Origin: Oscillospiraceae bacterium
GTDB taxonomy: Bacteria; Bacillota; Clostridia; Oscillospirales; Oscillospiraceae
Assembly (NCBI GenBank): GCA_022800525.1
Contig: JAAWQM010000009.1
Coordinates: 1 to 61,812, forward strand
DNA length: 61,812 nt
Direction: 5' to 3'
Every line of letters starts with the position of its first letter. Positions within the stretch are counted from its first letter, which is position 1. The notes below the pieces were generated by a model. The model ran no database searches. It worked only from the letters and a program-made list of their open reading frames with translations, and was not told where the DNA came from. The translations under genes were made by a program, and so were the position numbers. This document shows, in pieces, positions 7,758 to 15,369 of this stretch.

Positions 7758-7820
7758 TTTTTTGTATCCGGACTGAAAGCGCCGGAGTGAACAATCAATG
7801 TAAAGGAGAAAATTTGATAC

Positions 7821-9080
7821 ATGAAACGCCAAACACTGTGGACTTATGATTTCACAGTCATAACGATAGGAAGCTTTATTTCTGTGGTGGGCAGTACGCT
7901 GTCCAGCTTTGCGCTCAGCCTTGTTGTTCTGGATTACACGGGGTCCACCTTTTTATACATCCTTTTCAACGTGGCTTATCAGCTGCCCATGCTGGTCTGT
8001 CCCGTCCTGGCGGGACCGTACCTGGACCGCGTGAGCCGCAGAAGGACGATTTTCAGCCTGGACTTCCTGTCCGCCGGAATATATCTGGCTCTGTTTTTGC
8101 TGCTGCGGGCGGGGTGGTTCAACTATCCGGTCCTGCTGGCGGGCAGTATGCTGACAGGGGCCATCGGCAGCGTATATTCGGTGGCCTATGACAGCTTCTA
8201 TCCTAACCTCATCACGGAAGGGAACTTTGAGAAAGCCTACTCCATCTCCAGCCTGATGTATGATCTGGCGGCCTTGACTCTGCCGCTGGCGTCCGCGCTG
8301 TACCAGTGGCTGGGGAGCGCCGCGCCGCTGTTCGCCATCGATGCGGTGAGCTTTTTTGTTGCCGCCTGCTTCGAAGTGACCATCCGATGCAGGGAAACCC
8401 ATGTGAAAAACGCTTCCGCCCGGTCCGGCTTCAGCGCCGCGGAGCAGTTCCGCCGGGAACTGCGGGAGGGGATGGACTACATCAGAGGAGAAAAAGGTCT
8501 CCTTATGGTCGTTTTTTACTTCACGGCCCTCTCTGCGGCAGGCGGCGCGGAGCAGCTGATGCTGCCCTATTTCCGGAACCATGCGGGCCGCTATGCGGTC
8601 TGGCTGGTGTCGGCGGAGACGCTGTATGCTGTTCTGGCAAACTTTATGGTAGCGGGACGGCTCGTGGGCGGCGTGGTTCAATACAGAATCCATATTCCCA
8701 AGGAGCGGAAGTTTGCTATCGCGCTGGTAGTCTATGTGGTAACAACGGTATTGGAGGGGACGGTATTGCTCATTCCGGTGCCGTTAATGGCGGCGTCGTT
8801 CTTTTTGAGCGGTGTGCTGGGCGTGACCTCTTACACCATCCGCACGGCGGCGACTCAGTCCTATGTGCCGGATGACAAGCGGGCGCGGTTCAATGGCATC
8901 TTTCAGATGCTCAATGCTTTGGGCGGTGTGGCCGGAAGTCTGGTCATCGGCGCGCTGGCGGAGGTCCTGCCGGAGCGGCTGCTTGTGACCGGCGCTAATG
9001 TTCTGGTACTGGGCGCGGTCTACCTGTTCATCTGGCGGGGCAGGGAGCATGTCAGGAAAGTTTACAACCGGGAAGTATAA
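7821..9080 (+). CDS. Major facilitator superfamily transporter
   Basis: Twelve-helix type membrane transporter of 419 residues, probably an efflux pump. The first helices (FTVITIGSFISVVGSTL, FALSLVVLDYTGS) lead to the MFS signature loop between helices 2 and 3, AGPYLDRVSRRRTI. Aromatic and glycine-rich helices continue to the end. It resembles macrolide-type MFS efflux proteins in layout, but the substrate cannot be assigned. The 215 bases before it are AT-rich and hold the possible leader peptide. A strong terminator follows. Confidence 0.88.
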   Translation: MKRQTLWTYDFTVITIGSFISVVGSTLSSFALSLVVLDYTGSTFLYILFNVAYQLPMLVCPVLAGPYLDRVSRRRTIFSLDFLSAGIYLALFLLLRAGWFNYPVLLAGSMLTGAIGSVYSVAYDSFYPNLITEGNFEKAYSISSLMYDLAALTLPLASALYQWLGSAAPLFAIDAVSFFVAACFEVTIRCRETHVKNASARSGFSAAEQFRRELREGMDYIRGEKGLLMVVFYFTALSAAGGAEQLMLPYFRNHAGRYAVWLVSAETLYAVLANFMVAGRLVGGVVQYRIHIPKERKFAIALVVYVVTTVLEGTVLLIPVPLMAASFFLSGVLGVTSYTIRTAATQSYVPDDKRARFNGIFQMLNALGGVAGSLVIGALAEVLPERLLVTGANVLVLGAVYLFIWRGREHVRKVYNREV

Positions 9081-9091
9081 GAACCAACAAG

Positions 9092-9124
9092 CGGCCGGTC
9101 CTGCGGGACCGGCCGTGATTTTTC
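9092..9124 (+). terminator. Terminator after the MFS gene
   Basis: Perfect ten-pair hairpin CGGCCGGTCC/GGACCGGCCG followed by TGATTTTT. Confidence 0.88.
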
Positions 9125-9132
9125 TTCCGGGG

Positions 9133-9161
9133 TTGCATTTTCCTGGATTTTCCGTTACAAT
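9133..9161 (+). promoter_or_regulatory. Promoter of the DUF4317-GNAT gene
   Basis: TTGCAT, 17 bases, TACAAT, located 62 bases before the start codon. Confidence 0.65.
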
Positions 9162-9223
9162 AGGGAAGAATAGATTGCCGCCTCCGGAGAGGCGAGCCTG
9201 ACAAAAAAGTGAGGACGTCCCAA

Positions 9224-10843
9224 ATGAACCAAAAGGAACTGAACGAGCTGCGCCGCCGTCTCCGCCCGGAGAAATGCGCGGTCAAGAGCATTTACGGCTG
9301 TTTTGTCAACAGCAATAAAGAAGTGGTGTCCTATCTGGACGAGGCCGTGGGCCGCATGGGCCAGGAGGAGGCGGAGAAGTATCTGAGCCTGCTGAAGAAA
9401 ACGCTGTCCGGCGGACTTGGGAAGAATCTGATCGACGTGGTGTTCTCCACCGAGCAGGTGATGGACAGCGACGAATACCGGCTTTTGTCCGCTCTGCGGG
9501 AGTCCGAGCTGAAAAGCGGAGAGATCCGGGAGGAGTTTTTCCAGAAGATCATCGGCTGTCTGGACATGGGGGACATGAACTATCTGATTCTCCTGGCCTA
9601 TGATACATACGATGTGCCCAGAAAGGGAACCGATGACATGGAACAGGATTCGGACAGTGTATATCGCTATGTGCTGTGCTGCGTCTGCCCGGTGAAGGGC
9701 GGGAAGATGGAGCTGGGGTATTTCCCGGGTGAAAACGAGTTCCATAGCTGTACGCCGGAGCAGATCGTGGCCGCGCCGGAGCTGGGATTTCTGTTCCCGG
9801 CTTTCGACGACCGGGCGGCGAATATTTATAACGTGCTGTTTTACTCCCGTAACCCGGGGGAGATTCACCAGGAGTTTATTGACGGAGTGTTCCATGTGGA
9901 GCCGCCTCTGTCCGCCGCCGAGCAGAAGGAGGCGTTCGAGACGGTGCTGGTGGACGCGCTGGAGGACTCCTGCCGCCTGGAGGTGGTACAGGCTATCCAT
10001 GAGCGTTTGCGGGAGAAGATTGACGAACACAAGGAGAGCAAGGACCCGGAACCGCTGGCGTTGACCGTCAGAGACGTGGAGGACATCCTGGTGGAGCGGG
10101 GCGTCAGTCAGGAGCGGACGGAGGCGTTCCGTGTGAAATGCGGGGAGCGGTTCGGAGAGAACGCCGCGTTGAATCCGGAAAACCTGATTGACAGCAAGAA
10201 GTTTGAAATCAAGACCGGAGAGGCTACGGTCTCCGTAGACCCTGCGGCCAGCTATCTGGTTGAGACCCGGGTGATTGACGGGGTGAAGTATCTGCTGATC
10301 CCCGCCGGGAATGATGTGGAGGTCAATGGCCTGGCTGTAGGCATCAGGGGCGGGGAAGAAGAGCAGGATAATATTGGAAAGATTATCCTGCACTGTCCTG
10401 CCTATGATGAGCTGGCTTTCCGGCAGGGCTTTCTGGCGGACCCGGAGACCATGGCGTACAACCACGCCTACGGTGGTACGCTGGAGTTCCCGGAGGAGCG
10501 GTGGGCGGATTGGCACCTGCGCTGGGTGGACAAGCCTGACCGGAGATTTTACCGCTATCTCCAACTGGAGGGGACGGGGGAGTTTGTTGGCGAGGCGGCC
10601 TACCACTGGGATGAGGAGCTGGGGGAATACATGTGCGATGTGATTGTGACCGCCCGGCACCGTCGAAAGGGCTATGGCTTCCGGGGGCTGGCTCTGCTCT
10701 GTGAGGCGGCGAGGGCGAATGGAGTGGCGCGGCTGTGCGACAACATTGCGATTGACAATCCGTCTGTTCATATGTTCCTCAAGGCCGGGTTCCGGGAGAG
10801 GACCCGGACAGAAGAGTACGTGCTGGTGGAAAAGGAGTTATAA
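9224..10843 (+). CDS. DUF4317 protein fused to a GNAT acetyltransferase
   Basis: Residues 1 to about 380 match the DUF4317 family of Firmicutes (ELNELRRRLRPEKCAV, IYGCFVNSNKEVVSY and a late VDPAASYLVETRVIDGVKYLLIP), whose function is unknown. Residues from about 384 to 539 are a complete GNAT domain (GEFVGEAAYHW, VIVTARHRRKGYGFRGLALL, IAIDNPSVHMFLKAGF). DUF4317 proteins normally end near residue 390, so this is a fusion. The joint near 10362-10380 reads AGCAGGATAAT followed by ATTGGAAAG, which looks like a former ribosome site and start. The ATG with GAGG nine bases upstream was chosen over an earlier GTG. Confidence 0.85.
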   Translation: MNQKELNELRRRLRPEKCAVKSIYGCFVNSNKEVVSYLDEAVGRMGQEEAEKYLSLLKKTLSGGLGKNLIDVVFSTEQVMDSDEYRLLSALRESELKSGEIREEFFQKIIGCLDMGDMNYLILLAYDTYDVPRKGTDDMEQDSDSVYRYVLCCVCPVKGGKMELGYFPGENEFHSCTPEQIVAAPELGFLFPAFDDRAANIYNVLFYSRNPGEIHQEFIDGVFHVEPPLSAAEQKEAFETVLVDALEDSCRLEVVQAIHERLREKIDEHKESKDPEPLALTVRDVEDILVERGVSQERTEAFRVKCGERFGENAALNPENLIDSKKFEIKTGEATVSVDPAASYLVETRVIDGVKYLLIPAGNDVEVNGLAVGIRGGEEEQDNIGKIILHCPAYDELAFRQGFLADPETMAYNHAYGGTLEFPEERWADWHLRWVDKPDRRFYRYLQLEGTGEFVGEAAYHWDEELGEYMCDVIVTARHRRKGYGFRGLALLCEAARANGVARLCDNIAIDNPSVHMFLKAGFRERTRTEEYVLVEKEL

Positions 10844-10860
10844 GGTTTTGAGGGGATGAA

Positions 10861-11490
10861 ATGGGCCAATTCTGGGATCAATCATGGAGTACCGTCGATA
10901 TGGACCGGGTCAATGCGTACATTGGCCGTATGGAAATGACTTCTGACCCGATTATAGAATATCTGAGAGAACGGCAGGCGGAAAGTGTATGCGACGCGGG
11001 CTGCGGGTGTGGAATATATTCGTTGAAACTTGCTTTGAATGGTTTTAGCGTTTCTGGTTTTGATATATCGCCGGCAGCGGTAGAACTTGCAAAAAAACTG
11101 TTGACATCAAAGAATTTTGATTGTGTTGGTTTCAAGGCGTCGGATGCTTCAGCAACAGGTTATGAGGATTGCCGGTTTGATGCTGTTATTTCAAGGGATG
11201 TAATCGACCATATGACGTTCCGGGATGGGATCGCGGCGGTCAAAGAGCTGTGCCGGATTACAAAAGCCGGAGGGGCTGTTGTGCTGAGCCTGGATGGAGT
11301 GGATTCCGAGTATGAAACAGAGCCGCATGTTGTCAGCGCAGATGGCGATTATCTGTTTACGGAGGGCAAATGGAAAGGGATGGTTTTCCATCCATATACA
11401 GAAGCGCAAATCACAGAGTTGGTGCAAGCCGGTTCGATGAAAATGATGCGAGCCGATCCGGATGGAATTCTGGTGATGATTGAGAAATAA
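10861..11490 (+). CDS. Class I SAM-dependent methyltransferase
   Basis: Rossmann-fold methyltransferase of 209 residues. Motif I is VCDAGCGCGIYSLKLA near residues 41-56, the acidic end of strand 2 is GFDISPAAVELAKKL, and FDAVISRDVIDHM is motif post-I/II. The sequence is visibly AT-richer than its neighbours. It lies 17 bases after the DUF4317-GNAT gene with GAGGGG before the ATG, so the two are probably co-transcribed. The substrate is unknown; the fold and size would suit a small molecule. Confidence 0.85.
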   Translation: MGQFWDQSWSTVDMDRVNAYIGRMEMTSDPIIEYLRERQAESVCDAGCGCGIYSLKLALNGFSVSGFDISPAAVELAKKLLTSKNFDCVGFKASDASATGYEDCRFDAVISRDVIDHMTFRDGIAAVKELCRITKAGGAVVLSLDGVDSEYETEPHVVSADGDYLFTEGKWKGMVFHPYTEAQITELVQAGSMKMMRADPDGILVMIEK

Positions 11491-11508
11491 GATATGGAAC
11501 ATACATAT

Positions 11509-11542
11509 AAGAGGGACCTGATTTTCCAATCAGGTCCCTCTT
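11509..11542 (+). terminator. Terminator after the methyltransferase
   Basis: Perfect long hairpin AAGAGGGACCTGATT/AATCAGGTCCCTCTT with a four-base loop. The T run is short on the plus strand, and the shape could serve either strand. Confidence 0.75.
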
Positions 11543-11646
11543 GCCGTCGCTGGGCTGTTGAGGTCACACGCTCTTTTTTCAATCGTTTTCGTCAGCTATT
11601 GGTCCATAGGGATAAATAATATGCATCAAAGCTGCATGATTTCACT

Positions 11647-12036
11647 TCACCCGTGATGCCCGGAGCCATGGCTGGAATGGCCTCCATGAGAGAAGCTGTC
11701 CATCCAGGGAGCCGCCGTGCCGCCGCCCAGGAACAGCGCCGCCGCTGCTGCAACCGCCAGGACCACCAGTACCGCAATGACTGCGTACAGCTGCGCCCTG
11801 CGTTTCCGCCGGACAGCCGCCACCCGCGCGGGGTCGCACTCCTCCAACAGCTCCGCCGCGCAGTCCTCCGGCGTGCCGAAGACCTTGATGAGATCTGGCT
11901 CTCCGGCCTCCGGGTCCTCCTCCAGGTAGGCAAATACCGCCTCTGTCAGACGCTTCATCAACCGCTCCCGGTCCTCCGGGGGCGCGTCCTCCAGACCCCG
12001 CCGGACAGTGCGCAAATATCCCTCCGCTCGATTCAT
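11647..12036 (-). CDS. HAAS-type membrane protein with His-rich tail
   Basis: The N-terminal part (MNRAEGYLRTVRRGLEDAPP, then KVFGTPEDCAAELLEE) is the helical HAAS/DUF1700 signalling domain that accompanies PadR regulators. One membrane helix follows (LYAVIAVLVVLAVAAAAALF) and then a short tail rich in His, Gly and Ser (SHGGHSSHGSGHHG). The start used here has AGGAGG nine bases upstream; the ATG three codons earlier abuts that site directly and is unlikely. The PadR stop codon lies just before this start, so the pair is translationally coupled. The His-rich tail echoes the secreted protein encoded on the other side of PadR. Confidence 0.82.
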   Translation of the reverse strand: MNRAEGYLRTVRRGLEDAPPEDRERLMKRLTEAVFAYLEEDPEAGEPDLIKVFGTPEDCAAELLEECDPARVAAVRRKRRAQLYAVIAVLVVLAVAAAAALFLGGGTAAPWMDSFSHGGHSSHGSGHHG

Positions 12037-12037
12037 T

Positions 12038-12412
12038 TCACTCATCCTCCTGTGCGTCATTCGGGCAGACAGCCTCCACCAGCCGGTCCACACCGGCGGT
12101 AAAGGACTTGTAGACGGCCCAATTCTCCTGAAAGTACCGCCGTCCGGCGTGGGTGATGCCGTAGTACTGCCGCCGCCGTCCGTCCGGGGCCTTGCGCTTG
12201 GGCATCTCCTGAATGTACTCCTGTTCGATCATCCGGTAGAGGATGGAGTAGGGAAAGGAGACGTTGACCGCGCCGCCGCTGTACTCCGTCAGGGCCTGGG
12301 TCAGCTCCGGGGCGTAGTACTCCCGCTGGTGCAGCAGCGCCAGCACCAGCATTTCCACCAGGGCTTTTTTCAGATTTTCCTCCATACCGGCGGCGGTCCG
12401 CTCGATTGCCAT
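12038..12412 (-). CDS. PadR-family transcriptional regulator
   Basis: Winged-helix repressor of 124 residues. KALVEMLVLALLHQREYYAPELTQAL and FPYSILYRMIEQEYIQEM are the DNA-binding part, and RRRQYYGITHAGRRYFQENWAVYKSF is the wing and dimer helix seen in PadR proteins. The ATG is preceded by AGAGG. It is co-transcribed with the HAAS protein and diverges from the His/Cys-rich gene, whose promoter it probably controls. The inducing signal is unknown. Confidence 0.9.
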   Translation of the reverse strand: MAIERTAAGMEENLKKALVEMLVLALLHQREYYAPELTQALTEYSGGAVNVSFPYSILYRMIEQEYIQEMPKRKAPDGRRRQYYGITHAGRRYFQENWAVYKSFTAGVDRLVEAVCPNDAQEDE

Positions 12413-12500
12413 AGTATAAGCCTCTTTCTTCAGTCTTTTGTTATCGTATCACAAAAGAGTCTGTCCCGCAATAAATTTTTTATAATTTAAATTTTTGATA

Positions 12501-12529
12501 TTGACAAAATTTGTGCGCGGGTGTATGCT
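12501..12529 (+). promoter_or_regulatory. Strong promoter of the His/Cys-rich gene
   Basis: Perfect TTGACA, 17 bases, TATGCT. It faces away from the PadR gene and lies in an AT-rich stretch of about 170 bases between the two start codons. Confidence 0.78.
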
Positions 12530-12585
12530 GTACCTGTCAGCAGGCGGTGGGGATGGCCTGCCGCTCAAGTTCAGGACGAAAGGAT

Positions 12586-12957
12586 ATGATGACTTTGATG
12601 AAGAAGAAACTGGTGTGTCTGACGCTGGCGGCCATGATGGCGCTGGCGGTGTGTTCCGGCGCGGCCCTGGCGTACTGCCAGCCGGAGGCGGCTTCCGTCA
12701 TGGCGGCGGGGGATGTGCTGTACTGCCACGGGAAGGGCCGTCATGGAGGACACCACGGCGGACATGGGCATCACGGCAAGGGGGAGACCTGCGACTGGCT
12801 GTTTCACGGCTGTGGGGACTGCTGGGATGTGAACTGTACGGATGAGGACCATGACCATCAGTGCGCCGCAGACTGCACGAACGAAGACCACCACCATTAC
12901 AGTGTGTGCCGCTATGCGGACGGCACGCTGGAGCTGGTAAGGCAGAAAAAGGCATAA
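12586..12957 (+). CDS. Secreted His- and Cys-rich protein, possible metal binder
   Basis: Not a recognised family. The 123 residues start with a signal peptide (KKKLVCLTLAAMMALAVCSG, then AALA as a likely cleavage site). The mature part has about 13 histidines and 9 cysteines. There is a Gly-His run (HGGHHGGHGHHGKG), then CDWLFHGCGDCWDVNC, and two similar units CTDEDHDHQC and CTNEDHHHYSVC. Such composition usually means binding of zinc, copper or nickel outside the cell; this is inference from composition. AGGA nine bases before the first of two adjacent ATGs sets the start. A strong promoter and a divergent PadR gene suggest inducible expression. Confidence 0.8.
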   Translation: MMTLMKKKLVCLTLAAMMALAVCSGAALAYCQPEAASVMAAGDVLYCHGKGRHGGHHGGHGHHGKGETCDWLFHGCGDCWDVNCTDEDHDHQCAADCTNEDHHHYSVCRYADGTLELVRQKKA

Positions 12958-12969
12958 TGAGCAGAGCAG

Positions 12970-13000
12970 GGCCGCCGGAAGCGCTTCCGGCGGCCTTTTC
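12970..13000. terminator. Bidirectional terminator between convergent genes
   Basis: A 26-base perfect palindrome (GGCCGCCGGAAGC and its complement) with TTTTC on the right. It serves the His/Cys-rich gene and may also serve the convergent flavodoxin gene, which ends five bases away. Confidence 0.85.
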
Positions 13001-13004
13001 ACGT

Positions 13005-13502
13005 TTATTGCCTTGCCCAGGCGAGCACTGGGGCGATGTAGGCCCGGTTCGTCCCGTCGAAGGACTGGGAGATGCCTGCCAGCATTTCCGCCATTTCCGG
13101 CTTGCCCCGCAGTGCAGCCCGCAGAGCGGCCATCATGGCGCGGTCTACTGCGCCCATGCGGTCGTAGGCCAGTCCGCCCTGGCAGTAGAAGCCCTGGATC
13201 GGCGTACCGCCAAAAAGCTTCTCCATGCTCTCTGTCTGGCCGGGCCACCCTACAGGGGAACAGCCCACTGCCACGGCGGCGGCCCGCTTTCCGGCCAAGG
13301 GTTGTTTCTTCAGCCAGCTAAGGCCGGACATATTCCCGGCGTACAGGCCCCCGAGCAGGATGACGGTGTCGTACTGAGAGAGGCCGATCCTCCTGCGGTC
13401 CCGGTAGGGGACCGCCTGGCAGCTCAGGTCCTCCGCCAGCCACTGGGCATAACGCTGGGAGAAGCCGGTTTTGCTGTGGTAGATAATGATTGTTTTTTTC
13501 AT
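13005..13502 (-). CDS. Flavodoxin-domain protein
   Basis: FMN-binding flavodoxin fold of 165 residues. The phosphate-binding loop is near the start (IIIYHSKTGFSQRYAQWLAE), followed by DTVILLGGLYAGNMSGLSWLKK and AAAVAVGCSP, which matches flavodoxin-like proteins of the HemG/menaquinone-dependent type. It probably serves as an electron carrier or small flavin oxidoreductase in the cytoplasm. The start ATG follows GAGGAATGACATC. The gene stands alone, with a repeat-filled gap upstream. Confidence 0.82.
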   Translation of the reverse strand: MKKTIIIYHSKTGFSQRYAQWLAEDLSCQAVPYRDRRRIGLSQYDTVILLGGLYAGNMSGLSWLKKQPLAGKRAAAVAVGCSPVGWPGQTESMEKLFGGTPIQGFYCQGGLAYDRMGAVDRAMMAALRAALRGKPEMAEMLAGISQSFDGTNRAYIAPVLAWARQ

Positions 13503-13586
13503 GATGTCATTCCTCTTTCTTTGCCCTCCGGGCAAGGGGAGTGGTTTCCATTCGATACCCCGGGCTCCCGCGCCCGGACGGCGGCC

Positions 13587-13650
13587 TACTTTTCCCTTGT
13601 AGGAAAAGCAGGCAAAAGTACCCCAGAACCTACGGTTCTGGACTCCCTTC
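13587..13650 (+). repeat. Interspersed palindromic repeat, copy B
   Basis: TACTTTTCCC and GGAAAAG as first hairpin, CAAAAGTA, then AGAACCTACGGTTCTGG as a perfect second hairpin and ACTCCCTT as tail. The order and spacing match copies A and C near hflX. The second hairpin keeps pairing although its outer bases differ, which points to selection or origin as a folded element. Confidence 0.62.
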
Positions 13651-13859
13651 TCGGTGATGCCTCCGGCATGACCTCGGCGGGGGATTTACGGACACGCCTG
13701 CAAATGAAGAGCTGCACTGCTCCATGACCAAGAAGTCCTACGGGCATCTGATCTAGTGGTCTGGCAGTTGACCAACTCCGGCTGCCGCCCTGTTAAAGGG
13801 GGAGAGTCTGCAATAGGGGGCGTTCTATTGAAACATTCTTCCAAACTGATACATCTTGT

Positions 13860-13883
13860 AGGGGCGCACATTGTGCGCCCGCT
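13860..13883. repeat. GGGCGCACA palindromic repeat, copy 2
   Basis: Same palindrome as at 6039-6062, arms GGGCGCACA/TGTGCGCCC with a perfect two-fold axis and the flanking GC tail conserved. Confidence 0.6.
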
Positions 13884-13923
13884 CGTCAAGCGGGAATGTT
13901 CCGGCAAAACAAAATGCGGGAAC

Positions 13924-14610
13924 CTATTTCCAGGGCCGTTCCCGGCCCAGCCATCCGTGCTCCCGCCACCATTTCGCGTCCGGCGAGTCCGTCCACACAT
14001 GCCGGAACATCAGCCGTATGGCGTAAAAGATCAACCGGGTTTTCAGGCATGGCCCGGCAACGCCCCGGCGGAGCCTTGCCGCTGTCTGCTCCGCCTGTCC
14101 GGAAATTTTCCGTTTCAGCTTGGGCGAGAGCCGGTCCCAGCTGATTTCCATTAAGGCATACCCCAGCTTGTATGTACGGGCCGCGCCCCAAAAGTCCAGA
14201 CTGTCCTTCATTTCCCGCAGGGCGGCGCGGTACACCGGACCGGAGGCTGTGGCGATAACCACGCCCTGCTTGCGGAACATCTCGCCGTTGGGCTTGTGGA
14301 CCATCCACATGTTGGCGTAGTGGTCCAGGAAGGTTTTCATCTGTCCGCTGAGATGGAGGGCGTATACTGGAGAGGTGAGCAGGATGACATCCGCCTCCAG
14401 CATAGCCGCCAGAATTTTTCGCGCAGGTTCGCTGTGGTAGCAGTGATTCTCCTCATTGAAACACCGGAAGCATGAGACGCAGCTGTCCGGACAGTCACGG
14501 GGCAGGAAAAACTCTGTAACCTCCGCTTCCGGGAGACGGGTCAGCACCTCCTGGGCGATATGCCAGGTACAGCCCCTGCGTTCGGTGCCGTAAATGGCGC
14601 AGATTTTCAT
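13924..14610 (-). CDS. Flavodoxin family NAD(P)H-dependent oxidoreductase
   Basis: FMN reductase of the multimeric flavodoxin/WrbA type, 228 residues. The start MKICAIYGTERRGCTWHIA is the phosphate loop region. VSCFRCFNEENHCYHSE is the CxxC-containing loop common in the clostridial members (also called iron-sulfur flavoprotein-like). LLTSPVYALHLSGQMKTFLDH binds the flavin. The gene starts inside the stop codon of the TetR gene (ATGA), so the two form one unit and the regulator probably senses a substrate of this enzyme. Confidence 0.85.
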   Translation of the reverse strand: MKICAIYGTERRGCTWHIAQEVLTRLPEAEVTEFFLPRDCPDSCVSCFRCFNEENHCYHSEPARKILAAMLEADVILLTSPVYALHLSGQMKTFLDHYANMWMVHKPNGEMFRKQGVVIATASGPVYRAALREMKDSLDFWGAARTYKLGYALMEISWDRLSPKLKRKISGQAEQTAARLRRGVAGPCLKTRLIFYAIRLMFRHVWTDSPDAKWWREHGWLGRERPWK

Positions 14611-15215
14611 TGCTCCGGCCTCCATTCGTAGTTTTTGCGGAACTGCTCCACATGGGCGCGGATGGCGGGCCGTGCCTCCTCAAAGCTGTCGCAGGTGTGG
14701 ATGAGCATGAACATTGGCCCATGAAACTCCACCGCTGCCGCCAGCGGGTCCTCCCGGCGAAGCTCCCCGGCGTCCATCAGGGCGGCGAAAATGTACGCCT
14801 GCACCTGAATGCATTTGTCCCGATAGAGGCGACGGTAAATATCCCGGCAGCGGGAATCAGCGTACTGGCTGAGCAGCAGCAGGCGCCGGAACCGGGCATT
14901 CCAGGGGTCGTCAAAGAAAAAACGGAAGGTCCGCTCGATCAGCTCCTGCAATTGTCCGATGCCAATACCTTCATAAACAGCCGTATCGTCCCCCTCGTCA
15001 AAGGGCAGAGCGCTCTGGCGGAAGTACGCCTCTGACTGCTGGACACAAAAATCCACGATGCCATCAAAAATTGCCCGCTTATTTTTGAAATGGTTATACA
15101 GAGAGCTCTCCCGGATGCTGACTGCCCGGGCAATGTCCCGGACGGACACGCCGTCATACCCGCGCTGGGAAAACAGATGCAGGGCAGTCTCCATGATTTT
15201 CTCCTTGGTCGTCAT
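14607..15215 (-). CDS. TetR/AcrR-family transcriptional regulator
   Basis: A 202-residue repressor with the standard N-terminal helix-turn-helix: KEKIMETALHLFSQRGYDGV, then SVRDIARAVSIRESSLYNHF and KNKRAIFDGIVDF. The C-terminal domain is a variable helical ligand pocket. AAGGAGG lies five bases before the ATG; longer in-frame extensions upstream have no ribosome site. It is followed by the flavoprotein gene in a 4-base overlap and has a palindromic operator at its own promoter, so autoregulation is likely. Confidence 0.92.
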   Translation of the reverse strand: MTTKEKIMETALHLFSQRGYDGVSVRDIARAVSIRESSLYNHFKNKRAIFDGIVDFCVQQSEAYFRQSALPFDEGDDTAVYEGIGIGQLQELIERTFRFFFDDPWNARFRRLLLLSQYADSRCRDIYRRLYRDKCIQVQAYIFAALMDAGELRREDPLAAAVEFHGPMFMLIHTCDSFEEARPAIRAHVEQFRKNYEWRPEQ

Positions 15216-15227
15216 ATGCGCCTCCTT

Positions 15228-15280
15228 ACGAACGATCGTTAGTATAATGGCAGTATACTGATATTTGTTTGTTTTGTCAA
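15228..15280 (-). promoter_or_regulatory. Promoter and operator of the TetR-flavoprotein operon
   Basis: On the minus strand TTGACA (15280-15275), 17 bases, TATACT (15257-15252). Just downstream lies the palindrome AACGATCGTT (15231-15240), extended by AC/GT beyond one mismatch, at the expected transcription start. This is the usual place for a TetR autoregulatory operator. Confidence 0.82.
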
Positions 15281-15303
15281 GGAGAAATTCGGAAAATTTC
15301 CTG

Positions 15304-15332
15304 TTGACATTTCCGTCCATTTGTTCTATATT
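15304..15332 (+). promoter_or_regulatory. Promoter of the radical SAM DNA repair operon
   Basis: Perfect TTGACA, 17 bases, TATATT, 38 bases before the start codon. It is arranged back to back with the TetR promoter. Confidence 0.82.
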
Positions 15333-15369
15333 AGAGGTCAGAACGTATGTTTTGAACGGAGGACCTGAA

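Larger units (their letters stand above)
13536..13923. other. Gene-free gap with two repeat families
   Basis: No gene was found in these 390 bases between two minus-strand flavoprotein genes. The gap holds copy B of the CCTACGGTT repeat (13587-13650), a CTCCGGCATG-type short inverted repeat just after it, and copy 2 of the GGGCGCACA palindrome (13860-13883). Confidence 0.55.

Noticed and set aside
10366-10380. Separate GNAT gene starting at the joint of the DUF4317 fusion
   Set aside because: The frame is continuous through the joint and the only start-like codon there is ATT, so it is listed as one fused gene.
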